Assembly (NCBI RefSeq): GCF_008763945.1
Contig: NZ_VTQH01000001.1
Coordinates: 1,741,139 to 1,805,138, forward strand
From: Microbacterium testaceum StLB037
Lineage (GTDB): Bacteria > Actinomycetota > Actinomycetes > Actinomycetales > Microbacteriaceae
Reading direction: 5' to 3'
Length of the DNA stretch: 64,000 nt
In this document: positions 34,524 through 43,309 of the stretch, piece after piece
Position numbering within the stretch: the first letter of the stretch is position 1
How the letters are laid out: the number at the start of each line of letters is the position of its first letter
Notes under the pieces: model-generated
What the model saw: only the letters and a program-made list of their open reading frames with translations
Database searches by the model: none
What the model was told of the DNA's origin: nothing
Position numbers and translations under genes: made by a program

Positions 34524-35012
34524 GCACCACTCCGGCAGATCGGTGGGTTTTGCGGACCCGAAGGGCCGCGCTCGCGCGATGCGCAGGAATTGTGCGCCCG
34601 AGCCGGGGCGCCCGGTTCGGAGGGGCCGCTGCGCCACGCCGGGGCGGCGACGCGTGCACAACTCCTGCAGATGGGCGGGTTCTACGCCCCCGAGGGGTGT
34701 CGACCGTGCGTTGTGCAGGAGTTGTGCGCCCGAGCCGCGGCTCCCGCCGGTTCCCGGTGGGGTCGGGCGGCTGCGTCGCGTCGGGCGGTGTCGTGTGCAC
34801 AACTCCTGCAGACGGGCGGGTTGTGCCGCCCCGAGGGGTGTGGACCGTGCGTTGTGCAGGAGTTGTGCACCCGAGCCGCGGGTTCCCCGGGGGTTCCCGG
34901 TTCGGGCGGGCCGCTGCGCCGCGTCGGGGCGGTGACGCGTGCAAAACTCCTGCAGAGGGGCGGGTTTCGCGCCCCCACGGGCCGTCGACCGTGGGGTGTG
35001 CAGGAGTTGCGC
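34524..35012. repeat. four tandem units of about 140 bases, each with an inverted repeat
   Basis: Each unit holds GCACAACTCCTGCA and, about 44-46 bases later, its inverse TGCAGGAGTTGTGC. Arms: 34524-34537/34582-34595 (decayed), 34656-34669/34714-34727 (perfect 14), 34797-34810/34855-34868 (perfect, extending to 16) and 34941-34954/34999-35012 (two mismatches). The spacers carry GGGCGGGTT and CCGAGGGGTGT, and the stretches between units are also similar, so the whole unit of 132-144 bases is tandemly repeated. Open frames across it follow the repeat and match no family. Confidence 0.85.
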
Positions 35013-35339
35013 GCGCGCGCCGGGGTTTCGGGCCGGCGGGCGGGTGGGCAACCGGTCCGGCGTGCACAACGGCGGACGGTTTCGCCGACACACCGGTTCC
35101 GGATGCCGTGAGTTCGGCGTGTCGAGAATTCCCCCGCGGCCGTGCCCGGCGCGTCGCCCGTCCCTCCGGTGGCATGACGCAGGATATCTGCGGGCGGTGG
35201 GCCTCCGGGGCGGGCGAAGACGCCCCGACCGGGTCGATGTTCCTGCGTTGTAGCCAGGCCGGGGCCGGGGCGAGACGGGAGGTGGGGCCAGCGCACGAGG
35301 AACGCCCGCCGTGCCGCAGCACGACGGGCGTCGTCGATC
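35013..35339. other. gene-free stretch beside the hairpin cluster
   Basis: No coding region is supported here. A decayed half of the hairpin repeat (GTGCACAAC near 35063) and a GGATGCC motif are visible, and near 35302-35330 an ACGCCCG/CGGGCGT pair could form a weak hairpin. Confidence 0.4.
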
Positions 35340-35376
35340 GCCCGCGGTGGGGAGTGTCCCTCTCCCCACCGCGGGC
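35340..35376 (-). terminator. strong hairpin after the WxL-interacting-like gene
   Basis: Arms 35340-35354 and 35362-35376 are perfectly complementary over 15 bases (GCCCGCGGTGGGGAG) around a 7-base loop. It starts 5 bases beyond the minus-strand stop at 35382. There is no T tract. Confidence 0.7.
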
Positions 35377-35381
35377 GGGTC

Positions 35382-36584
35382 TCAGGGCGACCGGCGCGAG
35401 GCGCGGGTCGAGGCGCCGCCGGGGGAGTCGGTCGAGCTCTCGGCTTCGGATACGCCCCCGGCCGGCACCGGCTCGCGATCCTCGCCGGTGCCCTCGGCAT
35501 CCGTCCCCTCGGCATCCGATCCGGATCCCTCGGCATCGGCTCGGGCGGCGGCCACCGCAGCCTCGATCTCGCGCGCGTGCGCGGCCTTGCGGCGTCGGGC
35601 GGCGACGATGCGCCACGCGACGAGCAGGGCGAGGGCAGCGATGATCGCGAGGGCCGTCCACGGCACGGCGGCGGTCGCGGCGGCGCCCTGCGAGACGAGC
35701 GGGTCGAGGGCCGAGGGCTCGGCGCCGGCGAGCGTTCGCGACACGACCTGCGAGGTCGCCGTCACATCCGCCGACAGCAGCACGAGGGGAACGATCCCGG
35801 CGACCTCGACGGTGCGCTCCAGCGAGCTGCCCGGGAGCAGTTCCGGGGCGTCGTCGGCCGCGGTCACGCGCGCCCAGCCGAACGGGCCGCCCAGGGCGAC
35901 CTCGACGTTCGGGTCGAGGCGCGTGTTGCCGGTGTTCGTCAGGGTGTAGCTGACGGTCGCCGACCCGGTCTCCACGGGGTTCGCGGTGCCGTGGTAGTCG
36001 ACGACCACGTCGCCCACGACGAGGGCGGGGGCGAGGTCTCCTTGGACGCGCAGGTGCACGCGCGAGCCGAGGCGACGCTCGGTGACGGTGCCGTTGTCGG
36101 CGGTCACGAGCATGGATGCCACGATGCCGGCGGCGTAGTCACCGGGAGCCGCGCCCGCCGGGACGGCGATGGTGAAGGGGACCTCGGCGCTCGCGCCGCT
36201 GTCGAGGGTGAGCTCGGGGGACTCGATCGAGACCCAGCTGCCGAGGTCGGTGGATTCCACGCCTCCGGCGAGGATGTCGAGGGCCCCGTCTTCGGTGAGG
36301 AAGCCGTCGGCGGCGTAGACGCGGAGGGTGATCGGCTCGGGGCTGCGGTTCGCGACGTAGAGGGCGTCGCCGACGGTGCCGCCGGGCAGCAGGTCGTAGG
36401 CGTAGTTGGGCCGGTCGCGCCCTTGCGCGGTGTCGGCGGGCTTCACGCTCCACGTCACGGTGGTGTCGGCGGTCGGTGCGGCGGCCGCGGAGGCGCCAAG
36501 AGGGGTTCCCAGCAGCAGCGCGAGGCCGGCGAGGAAGGCGAGGAGGAGTCGGAGGGGACGGGGGGAGGTCTGCGCCTGGGACAT
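35382..36584 (-). CDS. exported WxL-interacting (DUF916)-like protein with C-terminal membrane anchor
   Basis: Product of 400 residues. Signal peptide about 1-33 (ALLLGTPLGASA). The next 140 residues resemble the peptidoglycan-binding domain of WxL-interacting proteins: YDLLPGGTVGDALYVANRS, LRVYAADGFLTEDGALDIL, SWVSIESPELTLDSGASAEV and VPAGAAPGDYAAGIVAS. A beta domain with TNTGNTRLDPNVEV follows, then one membrane helix (VPWTALAIIAALALLVAW) and an acidic, Ser/Glu-rich cytoplasmic tail. It lies directly downstream of the WxL-like protein gene, which suits a partner role in surface attachment. Confidence 0.7.
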   Translation of the reverse strand: MSQAQTSPRPLRLLLAFLAGLALLLGTPLGASAAAAPTADTTVTWSVKPADTAQGRDRPNYAYDLLPGGTVGDALYVANRSPEPITLRVYAADGFLTEDGALDILAGGVESTDLGSWVSIESPELTLDSGASAEVPFTIAVPAGAAPGDYAAGIVASMLVTADNGTVTERRLGSRVHLRVQGDLAPALVVGDVVVDYHGTANPVETGSATVSYTLTNTGNTRLDPNVEVALGGPFGWARVTAADDAPELLPGSSLERTVEVAGIVPLVLLSADVTATSQVVSRTLAGAEPSALDPLVSQGAAATAAVPWTALAIIAALALLVAWRIVAARRRKAAHAREIEAAVAAARADAEGSGSDAEGTDAEGTGEDREPVPAGGVSEAESSTDSPGGASTRASRRSP

Positions 36585-36609
36585 GGGCGTGGCTTTCGGG
36601 TCGGAGGGT

Positions 36610-36649
36610 CCCGTCGGGGCCGGCTCTCGCGGAGCGCGACCCCGACGGG
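36610..36649 (-). terminator. hairpin between the WxL-like and WxL-interacting-like genes
   Basis: CCCGTCGGGG (36610-36619) pairs perfectly with CCCCGACGGG (36640-36649). It lies 9 bases beyond the stop of the 36659-37930 gene and could separate or only attenuate transcription into the next gene. Confidence 0.55.
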
Positions 36650-36658
36650 GTGGGGGGA

Positions 36659-37930
36659 TCAGCTGAGGGCGGTCAGCGTCACGGTCGCGGTGTAGGTGCC
36701 GCGGGGGGTCTCGAGCGGGAGCTTGAGATCGAGGTCGGCGCCCACGAGCGACGAACCGCGCTCGTGTCCGTCGTTCGCCTGGGCGAGGGTGCGGGCCACT
36801 GACAGGCCGCGGCCCTGGTCGAAGCCGGATGCCACGGGGGCTCCGGCCACGGCGCCACCCTGCGTCTCGATGACCTCGGGCGTCCAGCCGAGGTACTTGC
36901 TCGACACCTCCTGGCCGGCGGCGGCGAAGTTCGACACCTGAGCGGTCAGCGACCATCCGGGGTTGCCGGCGCGGGTGTCCTGGATTCGGATCGGCACGAT
37001 CTCACCCGACGCCGCATAGTGGTCGAGGTTCTCGGTCGCCACCCCCAGGTCGACGAGGCGCGACGTGCCCTCGATCGACCACGTCAGCTCGCCGGAGCCC
37101 TGACCGGGCACGGTCACCGCGATCGCCTGATCGCCCGCGGGGGGAGCGGTCGGCGCCTCGCCCGTGTAGTCGCCCGTGGTCGAGCCGGCGCGGACGCCCG
37201 CACCGAACGCGGCCGCCGGGGAGTTGCCGTCGAGCGCGAGGGCTCCGTACACCGTGGTGTTCCCCACGCGCAGGTTGGCGGTGTTCCCGGTGAGCGAGAG
37301 CCCGCCGCCGATCGAGTTGGCGAAGGCGTCGGAGCCGCCGTCGGCGGTGGCGCCGATGAGCACGTCGCGCGAGCTACCGCTCACCGTGACGTCGCCCTTG
37401 ACGACCGCGCCGGTCAACGACACGCCCCAGCCCGAGCCGTCGATCGACACGTCGGCGCCCACCGAGGTGCGCACGACGTCGACGTAGTTCGCCTGCTGCG
37501 TGAGCAGCGAGCCCGAGATCGCGCTGTCGACGACCTCCACGTCGATGCCGCCGGCCTCCACCGAGCCGCCGACCTTCAGGTCGTTGACGTAGAGGAAGCC
37601 CACGGTGGTGTCGGCGGAGTACGCGCTGATGTCGCCCGCGACGCTGGTGCCGTCGAGCGAGACGCCGTACGCGTCGGTGGCGACGACGTCTCCCGTGACG
37701 GTGACCGAGGTGGCATCCAGCCATCCGCCCGCCTCCACGACGATGTCGCCCTCGACGGTCGCACCGCCGAGGACGCAGTCCGCACCTCCCGGGACGATCA
37801 GGTTGCCCGAGACGGTCTGGCTGCCCAGGTCGTCGGTGCAGGTGAGGTCGGCCGCGTACGCGGGGACGGCGACGACGCTGCCCCCGATGACGAGGAGGCC
37901 GACGGTGGTCAGTTTCGTGATTCTGTTCAT
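36659..37930 (-). CDS. secreted beta-helix protein with WxL-like C-terminal domain
   Basis: Product of 423 residues from ATG 37928-37930 with AGGAAG upstream. Signal peptide about 1-27 (VAVPAYA). Residues about 30-240 are short repeating turns rich in Gly, Asp and Val (GDIVVEAGG, GDVVATDAYG, GDISAYSAD, GDVTVSGSS), the signature of a right-handed beta-helix like bactofilin-type or adhesin domains. The last 160 residues resemble a WxL domain: PGWSLTAQVSNF holds the first W-x-L and GTYTATVTLTALS the terminal strand. WxL domains bind the cell wall without covalent linkage in Firmicutes. The partner gene follows downstream. Confidence 0.65.
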   Translation of the reverse strand: MNRITKLTTVGLLVIGGSVVAVPAYAADLTCTDDLGSQTVSGNLIVPGGADCVLGGATVEGDIVVEAGGWLDATSVTVTGDVVATDAYGVSLDGTSVAGDISAYSADTTVGFLYVNDLKVGGSVEAGGIDVEVVDSAISGSLLTQQANYVDVVRTSVGADVSIDGSGWGVSLTGAVVKGDVTVSGSSRDVLIGATADGGSDAFANSIGGGLSLTGNTANLRVGNTTVYGALALDGNSPAAAFGAGVRAGSTTGDYTGEAPTAPPAGDQAIAVTVPGQGSGELTWSIEGTSRLVDLGVATENLDHYAASGEIVPIRIQDTRAGNPGWSLTAQVSNFAAAGQEVSSKYLGWTPEVIETQGGAVAGAPVASGFDQGRGLSVARTLAQANDGHERGSSLVGADLDLKLPLETPRGTYTATVTLTALS

Positions 37931-37947
37931 CAGTTCTTCCTCGTCGC

Positions 37948-38976
37948 TCAGCCGCGCAGGGCCGCGATGTTGTCGTAGCTGCGGTCGGCGTTGGCGAGCG
38001 AGTCCCCGGGGTTGACCGGCACCGTGGAGGCGTTGTCCTGCTCGAACATGCCGAAGCGCTGGCCGCGGTCGCGCAGCTGCGACAGGAACGCCGTGTAGTC
38101 GATGTTTCCGGCGCCGAACTCGACGATGTCGTAGCCGTTGGCGCTGTTCGGGTTGATCTTGCCGTCCTTGAGATGCAGGATCGGGAACCGCCGGGGGTCG
38201 CGCTTGATGTAGTCGATCGGCTCGAACCCGGGGTACAGGTGCTTTCCGACGTGCGCCCAGTAGACGTCCATCTCGAAGAACACCGTCTCGGGGTTCAGGT
38301 TCGCCCAGTACAGGTCGTAGATGCGCTCGTTCGTGTCGGTGGTGAAGCCCCACTCCTGGGCGTGGTTGTGCAGGTAGAGCTTGATGCCCGCGGCGCGTCC
38401 CTTCTCGCCCATCTGATTCCACGTGCCGATGGCCTGCATCCAGGCGTCCTTCGCGAGGGGGCCGCCGTAGCCGCCCGCGATCGGGCCGCCCTGGCCGAGG
38501 TGCGGCATGCCCAGCACATGTGCGATCTCGAGCTGCTGGTCGATGTTGGCCGGGGTGAGGTTGACGTGGGCGCCGGTCGCGCGCAGGCCGTTGTCGTCGA
38601 GCAGCTGGCGGATCTGCTGCGGAGTGATCGCGCCGACGTTGCCTTGGGTGTAGCCCGCGAACTCGATCTCCGAGTAGCCGATGCGGGCCAGTTCCTCGAA
38701 CACCGCGCGGAAGCCCAGCGAGCTGACCTTGTCGCGGACGGTGTAGAGCTGGATGCCGATGCGGTTGACGGGAACGAGACGCTTGCCGGCACTGACGGGC
38801 GGGGCGGCCGCCGCGGCGCGCGCGCCGAAGGCGGTGGATGCCGAGGCCGCGGCGGGCATGGCGGCGGCGCCGATGCCGACGGCGACGGACGACGCCGCCA
38901 GGGCCTTGAGCAGGGTGCGCCGGCTCATGGGCCGATCCGGCACCGTGGGGTGCGCGTGGTCGTGGTGGTGACTCAT
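37948..38976 (-). CDS. Tat-exported sugar isomerase/epimerase-like TIM barrel
   Basis: Product of 342 residues. The N-terminus has His-rich residues 1-10 and then SRRTLLKALAASSVAVGIGAAAMPAAASA, a twin-arginine signal. The barrel has NRIGIQLYTVRD, HNHAQEWGF, VFFEMDVYW, ILHLKDGK and MFEQDNAS, which give metal ligands of the xylose-isomerase-like group. It is exported folded, in keeping with a metal cofactor. It sits between the large sugar-dehydrogenase-like gene and the WxL pair. Confidence 0.85.
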   Translation of the reverse strand: MSHHHDHAHPTVPDRPMSRRTLLKALAASSVAVGIGAAAMPAAASASTAFGARAAAAAPPVSAGKRLVPVNRIGIQLYTVRDKVSSLGFRAVFEELARIGYSEIEFAGYTQGNVGAITPQQIRQLLDDNGLRATGAHVNLTPANIDQQLEIAHVLGMPHLGQGGPIAGGYGGPLAKDAWMQAIGTWNQMGEKGRAAGIKLYLHNHAQEWGFTTDTNERIYDLYWANLNPETVFFEMDVYWAHVGKHLYPGFEPIDYIKRDPRRFPILHLKDGKINPNSANGYDIVEFGAGNIDYTAFLSQLRDRGQRFGMFEQDNASTVPVNPGDSLANADRSYDNIAALRG

Positions 38977-39028
38977 GACTCTCCTTCGAGGTGGGTCCGC
39001 CCCGGGGCCGGGGACGACCGGTGAGGGT

Positions 39029-39057
39029 GGTGGGGGCCGCGGGATGCGACCCCCACC
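39029..39057 (-). terminator. hairpin after the large sugar-dehydrogenase-like gene
   Basis: GGTGGGGG (39029-39036) pairs with CCCCCACC (39050-39057), 7 bases after the stop of the large gene on the minus strand. Confidence 0.5.
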
Positions 39058-39063
39058 GGGGTG

Positions 39064-42000
39064 TTACTTCTTGACGGTCAGGCTCGCGCTGCCGCTGCTC
39101 TTCGCGATCCCCGTCGAACCGGTGTACGACGCCTGCACCTGGTAGGCGCCCTCCGCGCTGAGCTTGGGCAGGGTCACCTGGACCGTGCCGTCCGCGCCGA
39201 GCGTGCCGGTGAGGGTGGCGACGACCGCGTTGTTGCGACGGATCGTCACCGTGGCGTCGCCGGTCGGGACGATGCCCGTCGACGAGGCCACCTGTACCGT
39301 GGCGGTGGCCGCCACGGCGGGCTTGACCGGCGTCGGCGAGACGGCGACCGAGGTCGTCGACTTCGCCTGCGAGACCGTGAGGCGACCGATGCCGGCCGAA
39401 CCCTTGAACGTCTCGTCGGCCCCGTAGGTGGCCCGCAGGGTGTGCGTGCCGACCGGGAGGTCCGCCGGGAGGGCGACGACGGCGTTGCCGTCGCCGTCGA
39501 GCGTCGCCCGACCGAGCTCGGTCTCGCCGACCGTGAGCACGACCTCACCCGTGGGGGCGCCGCCGTCGCCGCGCACCGACACCGTCACGTCGCCGGGGGC
39601 GCCGTAGGTGACGCGCGGGGAGCCGAGCGTGACGAGCGTGCGGGTGTCGACGGTCGGCTCGTTCGGAGCGTCGAGGTCGATCGTGAACGACACCGAGCCC
39701 AGCTCCGACACGTTGCCGCCGGTGTCGGTGGCGCGGTAGCGGAGGTCGTACGTGCCGTTCTGGTCGAAGGTCACGCCGTACTGCTGGTTGGCCGCGAGGT
39801 TCGTCCAGGTCGCGCCGTTGTCACGCGAGTACTGGACGCTCGCGAGTGTGCCGTTGTCGGCGGCCTGCACCGAGAAGCGGACCGGCTCATTGAACACGCC
39901 GCCGACACCCGTGGGGGTGGCGGGGGCCAGCGTGTGCGCCACGGTGGGGGGCGTGACGTCTCCGACGCCGTCGCCGACCATGGTCAGCGCGTCGACCGCG
40001 AGGTCGTCGGCGGAGGTGACGTAGAGCGCTCCGGTACCCTCGGGGGCGTCGAAGGCGATCTCGACGTCCTTCCAGCCGTTGCCGCCGGGGATGGTGGCGG
40101 TCGCGAAGGGCTCGGCGTCGGCCGCTCCCCAGCGCAGCTGGACCTCGCCCGCGCCGCTGGCGCGGACCACGGCTCCATCGATGCCGGCGAAGTTCACCGG
40201 GTCGAAGGCGAGGTAGTCCCCCGAACCGAGACCGCGGATGGCATTGCCGCCCGAGGCGGTCTCGTCGGCGTAGACCACGACGCCCTCGCGACGGATCGCG
40301 TGCTCGGCCTGCTGCAGCTTCGGGTTCAGGCGAACGGTGGCCTCACCCGTGGCCGGCGGCAGTCCGTTGGCACCCGCGTCGGTGTAGGTGACCACGACCG
40401 CGCCGTAGAGCAGGGCGCCGGGGCCGTGCTCGGGCGAGTTCGGGTCGGTGCGGAAGACGCCGGTGCAGCCCGTGCCCGAGACCTCGGGGTGGGCGTGCTC
40501 GTCGTGGCCGAGACCGTAGGTCCAGCTGACGCGCGAGCATTCCGTGGCGTCGCCGTCCTCGGCATCCGTCGTCGTGACCTGGAAGGGGATCGCCTGACCC
40601 CAGTCGAAGAACGCGCCGTTACCGGGGAAGGCCACCGTCACCTCGGGGGCCTGGTTGCCCACCGAGATGGTGCGGGAGGTGAGGCCGAAGCGGCCACCCG
40701 GGTCGGAGACGCGAAGACGCGCGGTGTAGTTCGCGATCTCGGTGTACGTGTACGACGCCGTCACGCCGGTCGCGTCGTAGGTGCCGTCGCCGTCGAAGTC
40801 CCACTCGTAGGTGAGTGCGTCCCCGTCGGGGTCGGTCGAGGTCGACGCGTCGAACTCCACGGTCAGGGGCGCCTGCGACGACGAGGTGGGCGTCGCGGTG
40901 AAGCGCGCCTGGGGCGACTTGTTCCCGGCGACGTAATCGATGCGGTACAGGCCCGCGTCGGGGTTCGCGCGGAAGAAGCCGTCACCGTAGTCGAGGACGT
41001 ACATCGAGCCGTCGGGCCCGATCTCCATGTCCATGGGGTTGTCGTGCGGGGGCTGACCGAGGGTGCTCAGCGCCGCATTGGGCAGGAAGTCCTCGATGTC
41101 GCTGACCTCGAACGTGTCCCAGTCGAGGGTGAACGCGGCGATGTAGTCCTGCGAGAACTCGCCCATGAAGGCCTTGCGGTCCCAGTGCTGGGGGAGCTTC
41201 GTGGGGGAGGGGTTGGTCTCGTCGTAGTGGTAGACGGGTCCGCCCATGGGACCCTGGCCGGTGCCGGCGCCGAAGTTGACCAGCTCGTCCCACGGCTGGT
41301 CGCCGGGGTTGTCGCCGTACCAGAGGGTGGCGGGCTGCGCCGGGGGCAGGTCGACGAGACCGGTGTTCCAGCGCGACTCGTTCTTGAGGTTCTGCGGGTC
41401 GAAGAACGCGCCCGGCGTCGCCGTGGCGAAGTCCCAGTCGTTGTACGCCTGGTTGTCGGCGTGGACGTAGGGCCATCCGGCGTTCTGCGGCTCGTCGAGG
41501 CTGATGGCGTTCCACTCCACCAGGCCCATGGGGCCGCGACCCGCGGTCTCGGCGACGGCCTTCGTCGCGTCGGGGCCGTAGTCGCCCCACGACAGCGAGT
41601 TGGTCTCGATATCGACCTCGATGCGGAACGGGTTGCGCACGCCCATCACGAAGATCTCGGGGCGGGTCAGCTCGGTCCCGGGGGCGAACAGGTTGCCCTC
41701 GGGGATCGTGTACGACCCGTCGTCTTCGACGTGGATACGCAGGATCTTGCCGCGCAGGTCGTTCGTGTTGCCGGCGCCGCGACGCGAGTCGAACCCGGGG
41801 TTCATGCCGGGGGCGTCGTTGGTGGGGGTGAACCCGTTCGCGCCCGGAGTGGATGCCGGGGTGTTGTCACCCGTGCTCAGGTACAGGTTGCCGTCGCCGT
41901 CGAAGCCGATGTCGGCGCCGACGTGGCAGCACTGACCGCGCTGGACCTCGACGTCGAGGATCACCTGCTCGCTCGCGAGGTCGAGGGCGTCGCCGTTCCA

Positions 42001-42597
42001 CTGGAAGCGGGCGAGACGGTTCACGCCGACCCACTGGTCCCAATAGGACTCGTCGGCTCCCGCGGGCAGGCTGTTCGGCGCGTTGCCGGTGGGGGTGTCG
42101 GCCACGCCGTCGCCGTCGGCGTCGCGCGGGGAGTAGACGAGATAGACCCAGTTGTTGTTCTCGAAGTCGGGATCGATCGCGACGGTCTGCAGCCCGTCCT
42201 CCGAGTTGGCGTACACGTCGAGGGTGTTGATGATGCGGGTCACGCCGGTGGCCGGATCGGTCAGGCGGACGTCGCCGTTGCGCGCGGTGTGCAGGACGCG
42301 CTTGTCGGGGAGGACCGCGAGGTCGATGGGCTCGCCGACGTCCTTCGTCAGCAGCACGCGCTCGTAGTTGCTCCAGTCGAGGGCACCGCCGTCCTCGCCG
42401 GTGTCACCGGGGTCGGGCGTGCCCGGGTCGGTGGGATCGCCGTGATCGCCCCCGGGGTCTGCCGTGCCGTGGTCGTGTCCGTCGTGCGCGAAGGCGGGGA
42501 CGGGGGTGGCGGCGAGGGCGCCCAGACCCAGCACGGTGGCCGCGAGGGCCGCCGTCAACCGGGTCCGGACGACCGGATGCCGAGAAGTAGAGTTCAT
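39064..42597 (-). CDS. secreted PQQ-type glucose/sorbosone dehydrogenase-like multidomain protein
   Basis: Product of 1177 residues. Signal peptide about 1-37 followed by a His/Asp/Pro/Gly-rich linker (HDGHDHGTADPGGDHGDP). Residues about 75-530 form a propeller like soluble PQQ sugar dehydrogenases (EPIDLAVLPDKRVLHTARNG, DGLQTVAIDPDF, GADIGFDGDGNLYLSTGD, LRGKILRI, GVRNPFRIEVD, DMEIGPDGSMYVLDYGDG). Then come a PKD domain (DASTSTDPDGDALTYEWDF), a CBM6-like domain (ETASGGNAIRGLGSGDYLAF), an Ig-like domain and two Big_3-like repeats ending SASLTVKK. No LPXTG motif. Likely a cell-surface or secreted sugar-oxidising or sugar-binding protein. Confidence 0.8.
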   Translation of the reverse strand: MNSTSRHPVVRTRLTAALAATVLGLGALAATPVPAFAHDGHDHGTADPGGDHGDPTDPGTPDPGDTGEDGGALDWSNYERVLLTKDVGEPIDLAVLPDKRVLHTARNGDVRLTDPATGVTRIINTLDVYANSEDGLQTVAIDPDFENNNWVYLVYSPRDADGDGVADTPTGNAPNSLPAGADESYWDQWVGVNRLARFQWNGDALDLASEQVILDVEVQRGQCCHVGADIGFDGDGNLYLSTGDNTPASTPGANGFTPTNDAPGMNPGFDSRRGAGNTNDLRGKILRIHVEDDGSYTIPEGNLFAPGTELTRPEIFVMGVRNPFRIEVDIETNSLSWGDYGPDATKAVAETAGRGPMGLVEWNAISLDEPQNAGWPYVHADNQAYNDWDFATATPGAFFDPQNLKNESRWNTGLVDLPPAQPATLWYGDNPGDQPWDELVNFGAGTGQGPMGGPVYHYDETNPSPTKLPQHWDRKAFMGEFSQDYIAAFTLDWDTFEVSDIEDFLPNAALSTLGQPPHDNPMDMEIGPDGSMYVLDYGDGFFRANPDAGLYRIDYVAGNKSPQARFTATPTSSSQAPLTVEFDASTSTDPDGDALTYEWDFDGDGTYDATGVTASYTYTEIANYTARLRVSDPGGRFGLTSRTISVGNQAPEVTVAFPGNGAFFDWGQAIPFQVTTTDAEDGDATECSRVSWTYGLGHDEHAHPEVSGTGCTGVFRTDPNSPEHGPGALLYGAVVVTYTDAGANGLPPATGEATVRLNPKLQQAEHAIRREGVVVYADETASGGNAIRGLGSGDYLAFDPVNFAGIDGAVVRASGAGEVQLRWGAADAEPFATATIPGGNGWKDVEIAFDAPEGTGALYVTSADDLAVDALTMVGDGVGDVTPPTVAHTLAPATPTGVGGVFNEPVRFSVQAADNGTLASVQYSRDNGATWTNLAANQQYGVTFDQNGTYDLRYRATDTGGNVSELGSVSFTIDLDAPNEPTVDTRTLVTLGSPRVTYGAPGDVTVSVRGDGGAPTGEVVLTVGETELGRATLDGDGNAVVALPADLPVGTHTLRATYGADETFKGSAGIGRLTVSQAKSTTSVAVSPTPVKPAVAATATVQVASSTGIVPTGDATVTIRRNNAVVATLTGTLGADGTVQVTLPKLSAEGAYQVQASYTGSTGIAKSSGSASLTVKK

Positions 42598-43014
42598 CGT
42601 GAAACAGCTCCTGTGAATGCGTTCGAGTTGTTTTCACCGGGTCGCCACACAGTCGGTCTCAACGACTGATCGTGGCGGCCCGGGCTCTTCCTGCGGTGGC
42701 GGTCGGCCACACGCGTGTCTGCTCCTTTACTCTTCGTCGAGTCGGAAGGGGTCGCCGATCACCGCTTCTCAGGCGGCAAGTACGGCGAGCCTCGGGGGGA
42801 TGAGGGTCCAGTTGTGGGGGACCGTGCTCGTCGTCATCCTGACGGATGTTTTTCCATAGGTCAATCAAAAGTTGCGTAATCCGCACACAACAAAAGTGCG
42901 TCTAACGCGAACCTTGTGAATTTCACCCGTCGCGGGCTAGCATCGCCGCACGGTGCGTCCTGCGCCGATCCCCCCACCCGTCGGCGAAGAGGCCGACACG
43001 GCCGAGGAGGCCTC
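42598..43014. promoter_or_regulatory. divergent region between the large dehydrogenase-like gene and tatA
   Basis: The 417 bases hold no gene. On the minus side CAGGAGC is the ribosome binding site of the large gene. An imperfect hairpin with arms 42637-42655 and 42663-42683 (CCGGG...CAGTCG) lies in its leader, with a 2-base bulge and no T tract. An AT-rich tract (42840-42900) has GTTG.GT and AC.CAAC in dyad symmetry. On the plus side TTGTGA (42914-42919), 18 bases and TAGCAT (42938-42943) form the likely tatA promoter. Confidence 0.55.
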
Positions 43015-43254
43015 ATGCTCCATGGACTGACCGGATGGCACCTGCTGATCGTCCTCGCGGTGGTCGTGCTCCTGTTCGGAGCGGCCAAACTCCCCGCACT
43101 CGCACAAAGCGTCGGGAAGTCGGCCCGCCTGTTCAAGGGCGAGCTGAAGGCGATGAAGGACGACGACGCGGCGCCGGTCGCCGAGGCGTCCACTCCGGTG
43201 CCCCCGCAGCCCCGGGGTGCGGCCACCGTCGCCGACCCGCCGCCCACCCACTGA
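43015..43254 (+). CDS. twin-arginine translocase subunit TatA
   Basis: Product of 79 residues from ATG 43015, close after GAGGAGG. One membrane helix ([21 protein letters not shown]) with the typical LLFGAAKLP hinge is followed by an amphipathic helix ([20 protein letters not shown]) and a Pro-rich tail. TatA forms the pore of the Tat exporter. Longer in-frame starts upstream do not match the family. Several proteins in this window carry Tat-like signals (8675, 37948). Confidence 0.9.
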   Translation: MLHGLTGWHLLIVLAVVVLLFGAAKLPALAQSVGKSARLFKGELKAMKDDDAAPVAEASTPVPPQPRGAATVADPPPTH

Positions 43255-43309
43255 CCGGCCCCGGGTCGATGAGCGACGCCGGCAGCGTGACGACGTACGG
43301 GAGCGCGCC

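Noticed and set aside
34524..35012. Integron attC sites or CRISPR
   Set aside because: The arms lack the attC core triplets (GTT/AAC in the required context), the spacers are similar to each other and no integrase or cassette genes are present.
34501..35369. Coding frames across the hairpin cluster
   Set aside because: All frames run through the tandem repeats, show Pro/Arg-rich repetitive products on both strands, and have no ribosome binding site or family match.
39061..42669. Open frame of 1202 codons on the plus strand opposite the sugar-dehydrogenase-like gene
   Set aside because: It is an antisense shadow caused by high GC at third positions. The minus-strand product has a signal peptide and recognisable domains along its whole length, while the plus-strand product is low-complexity Arg/Gly/Val sequence.
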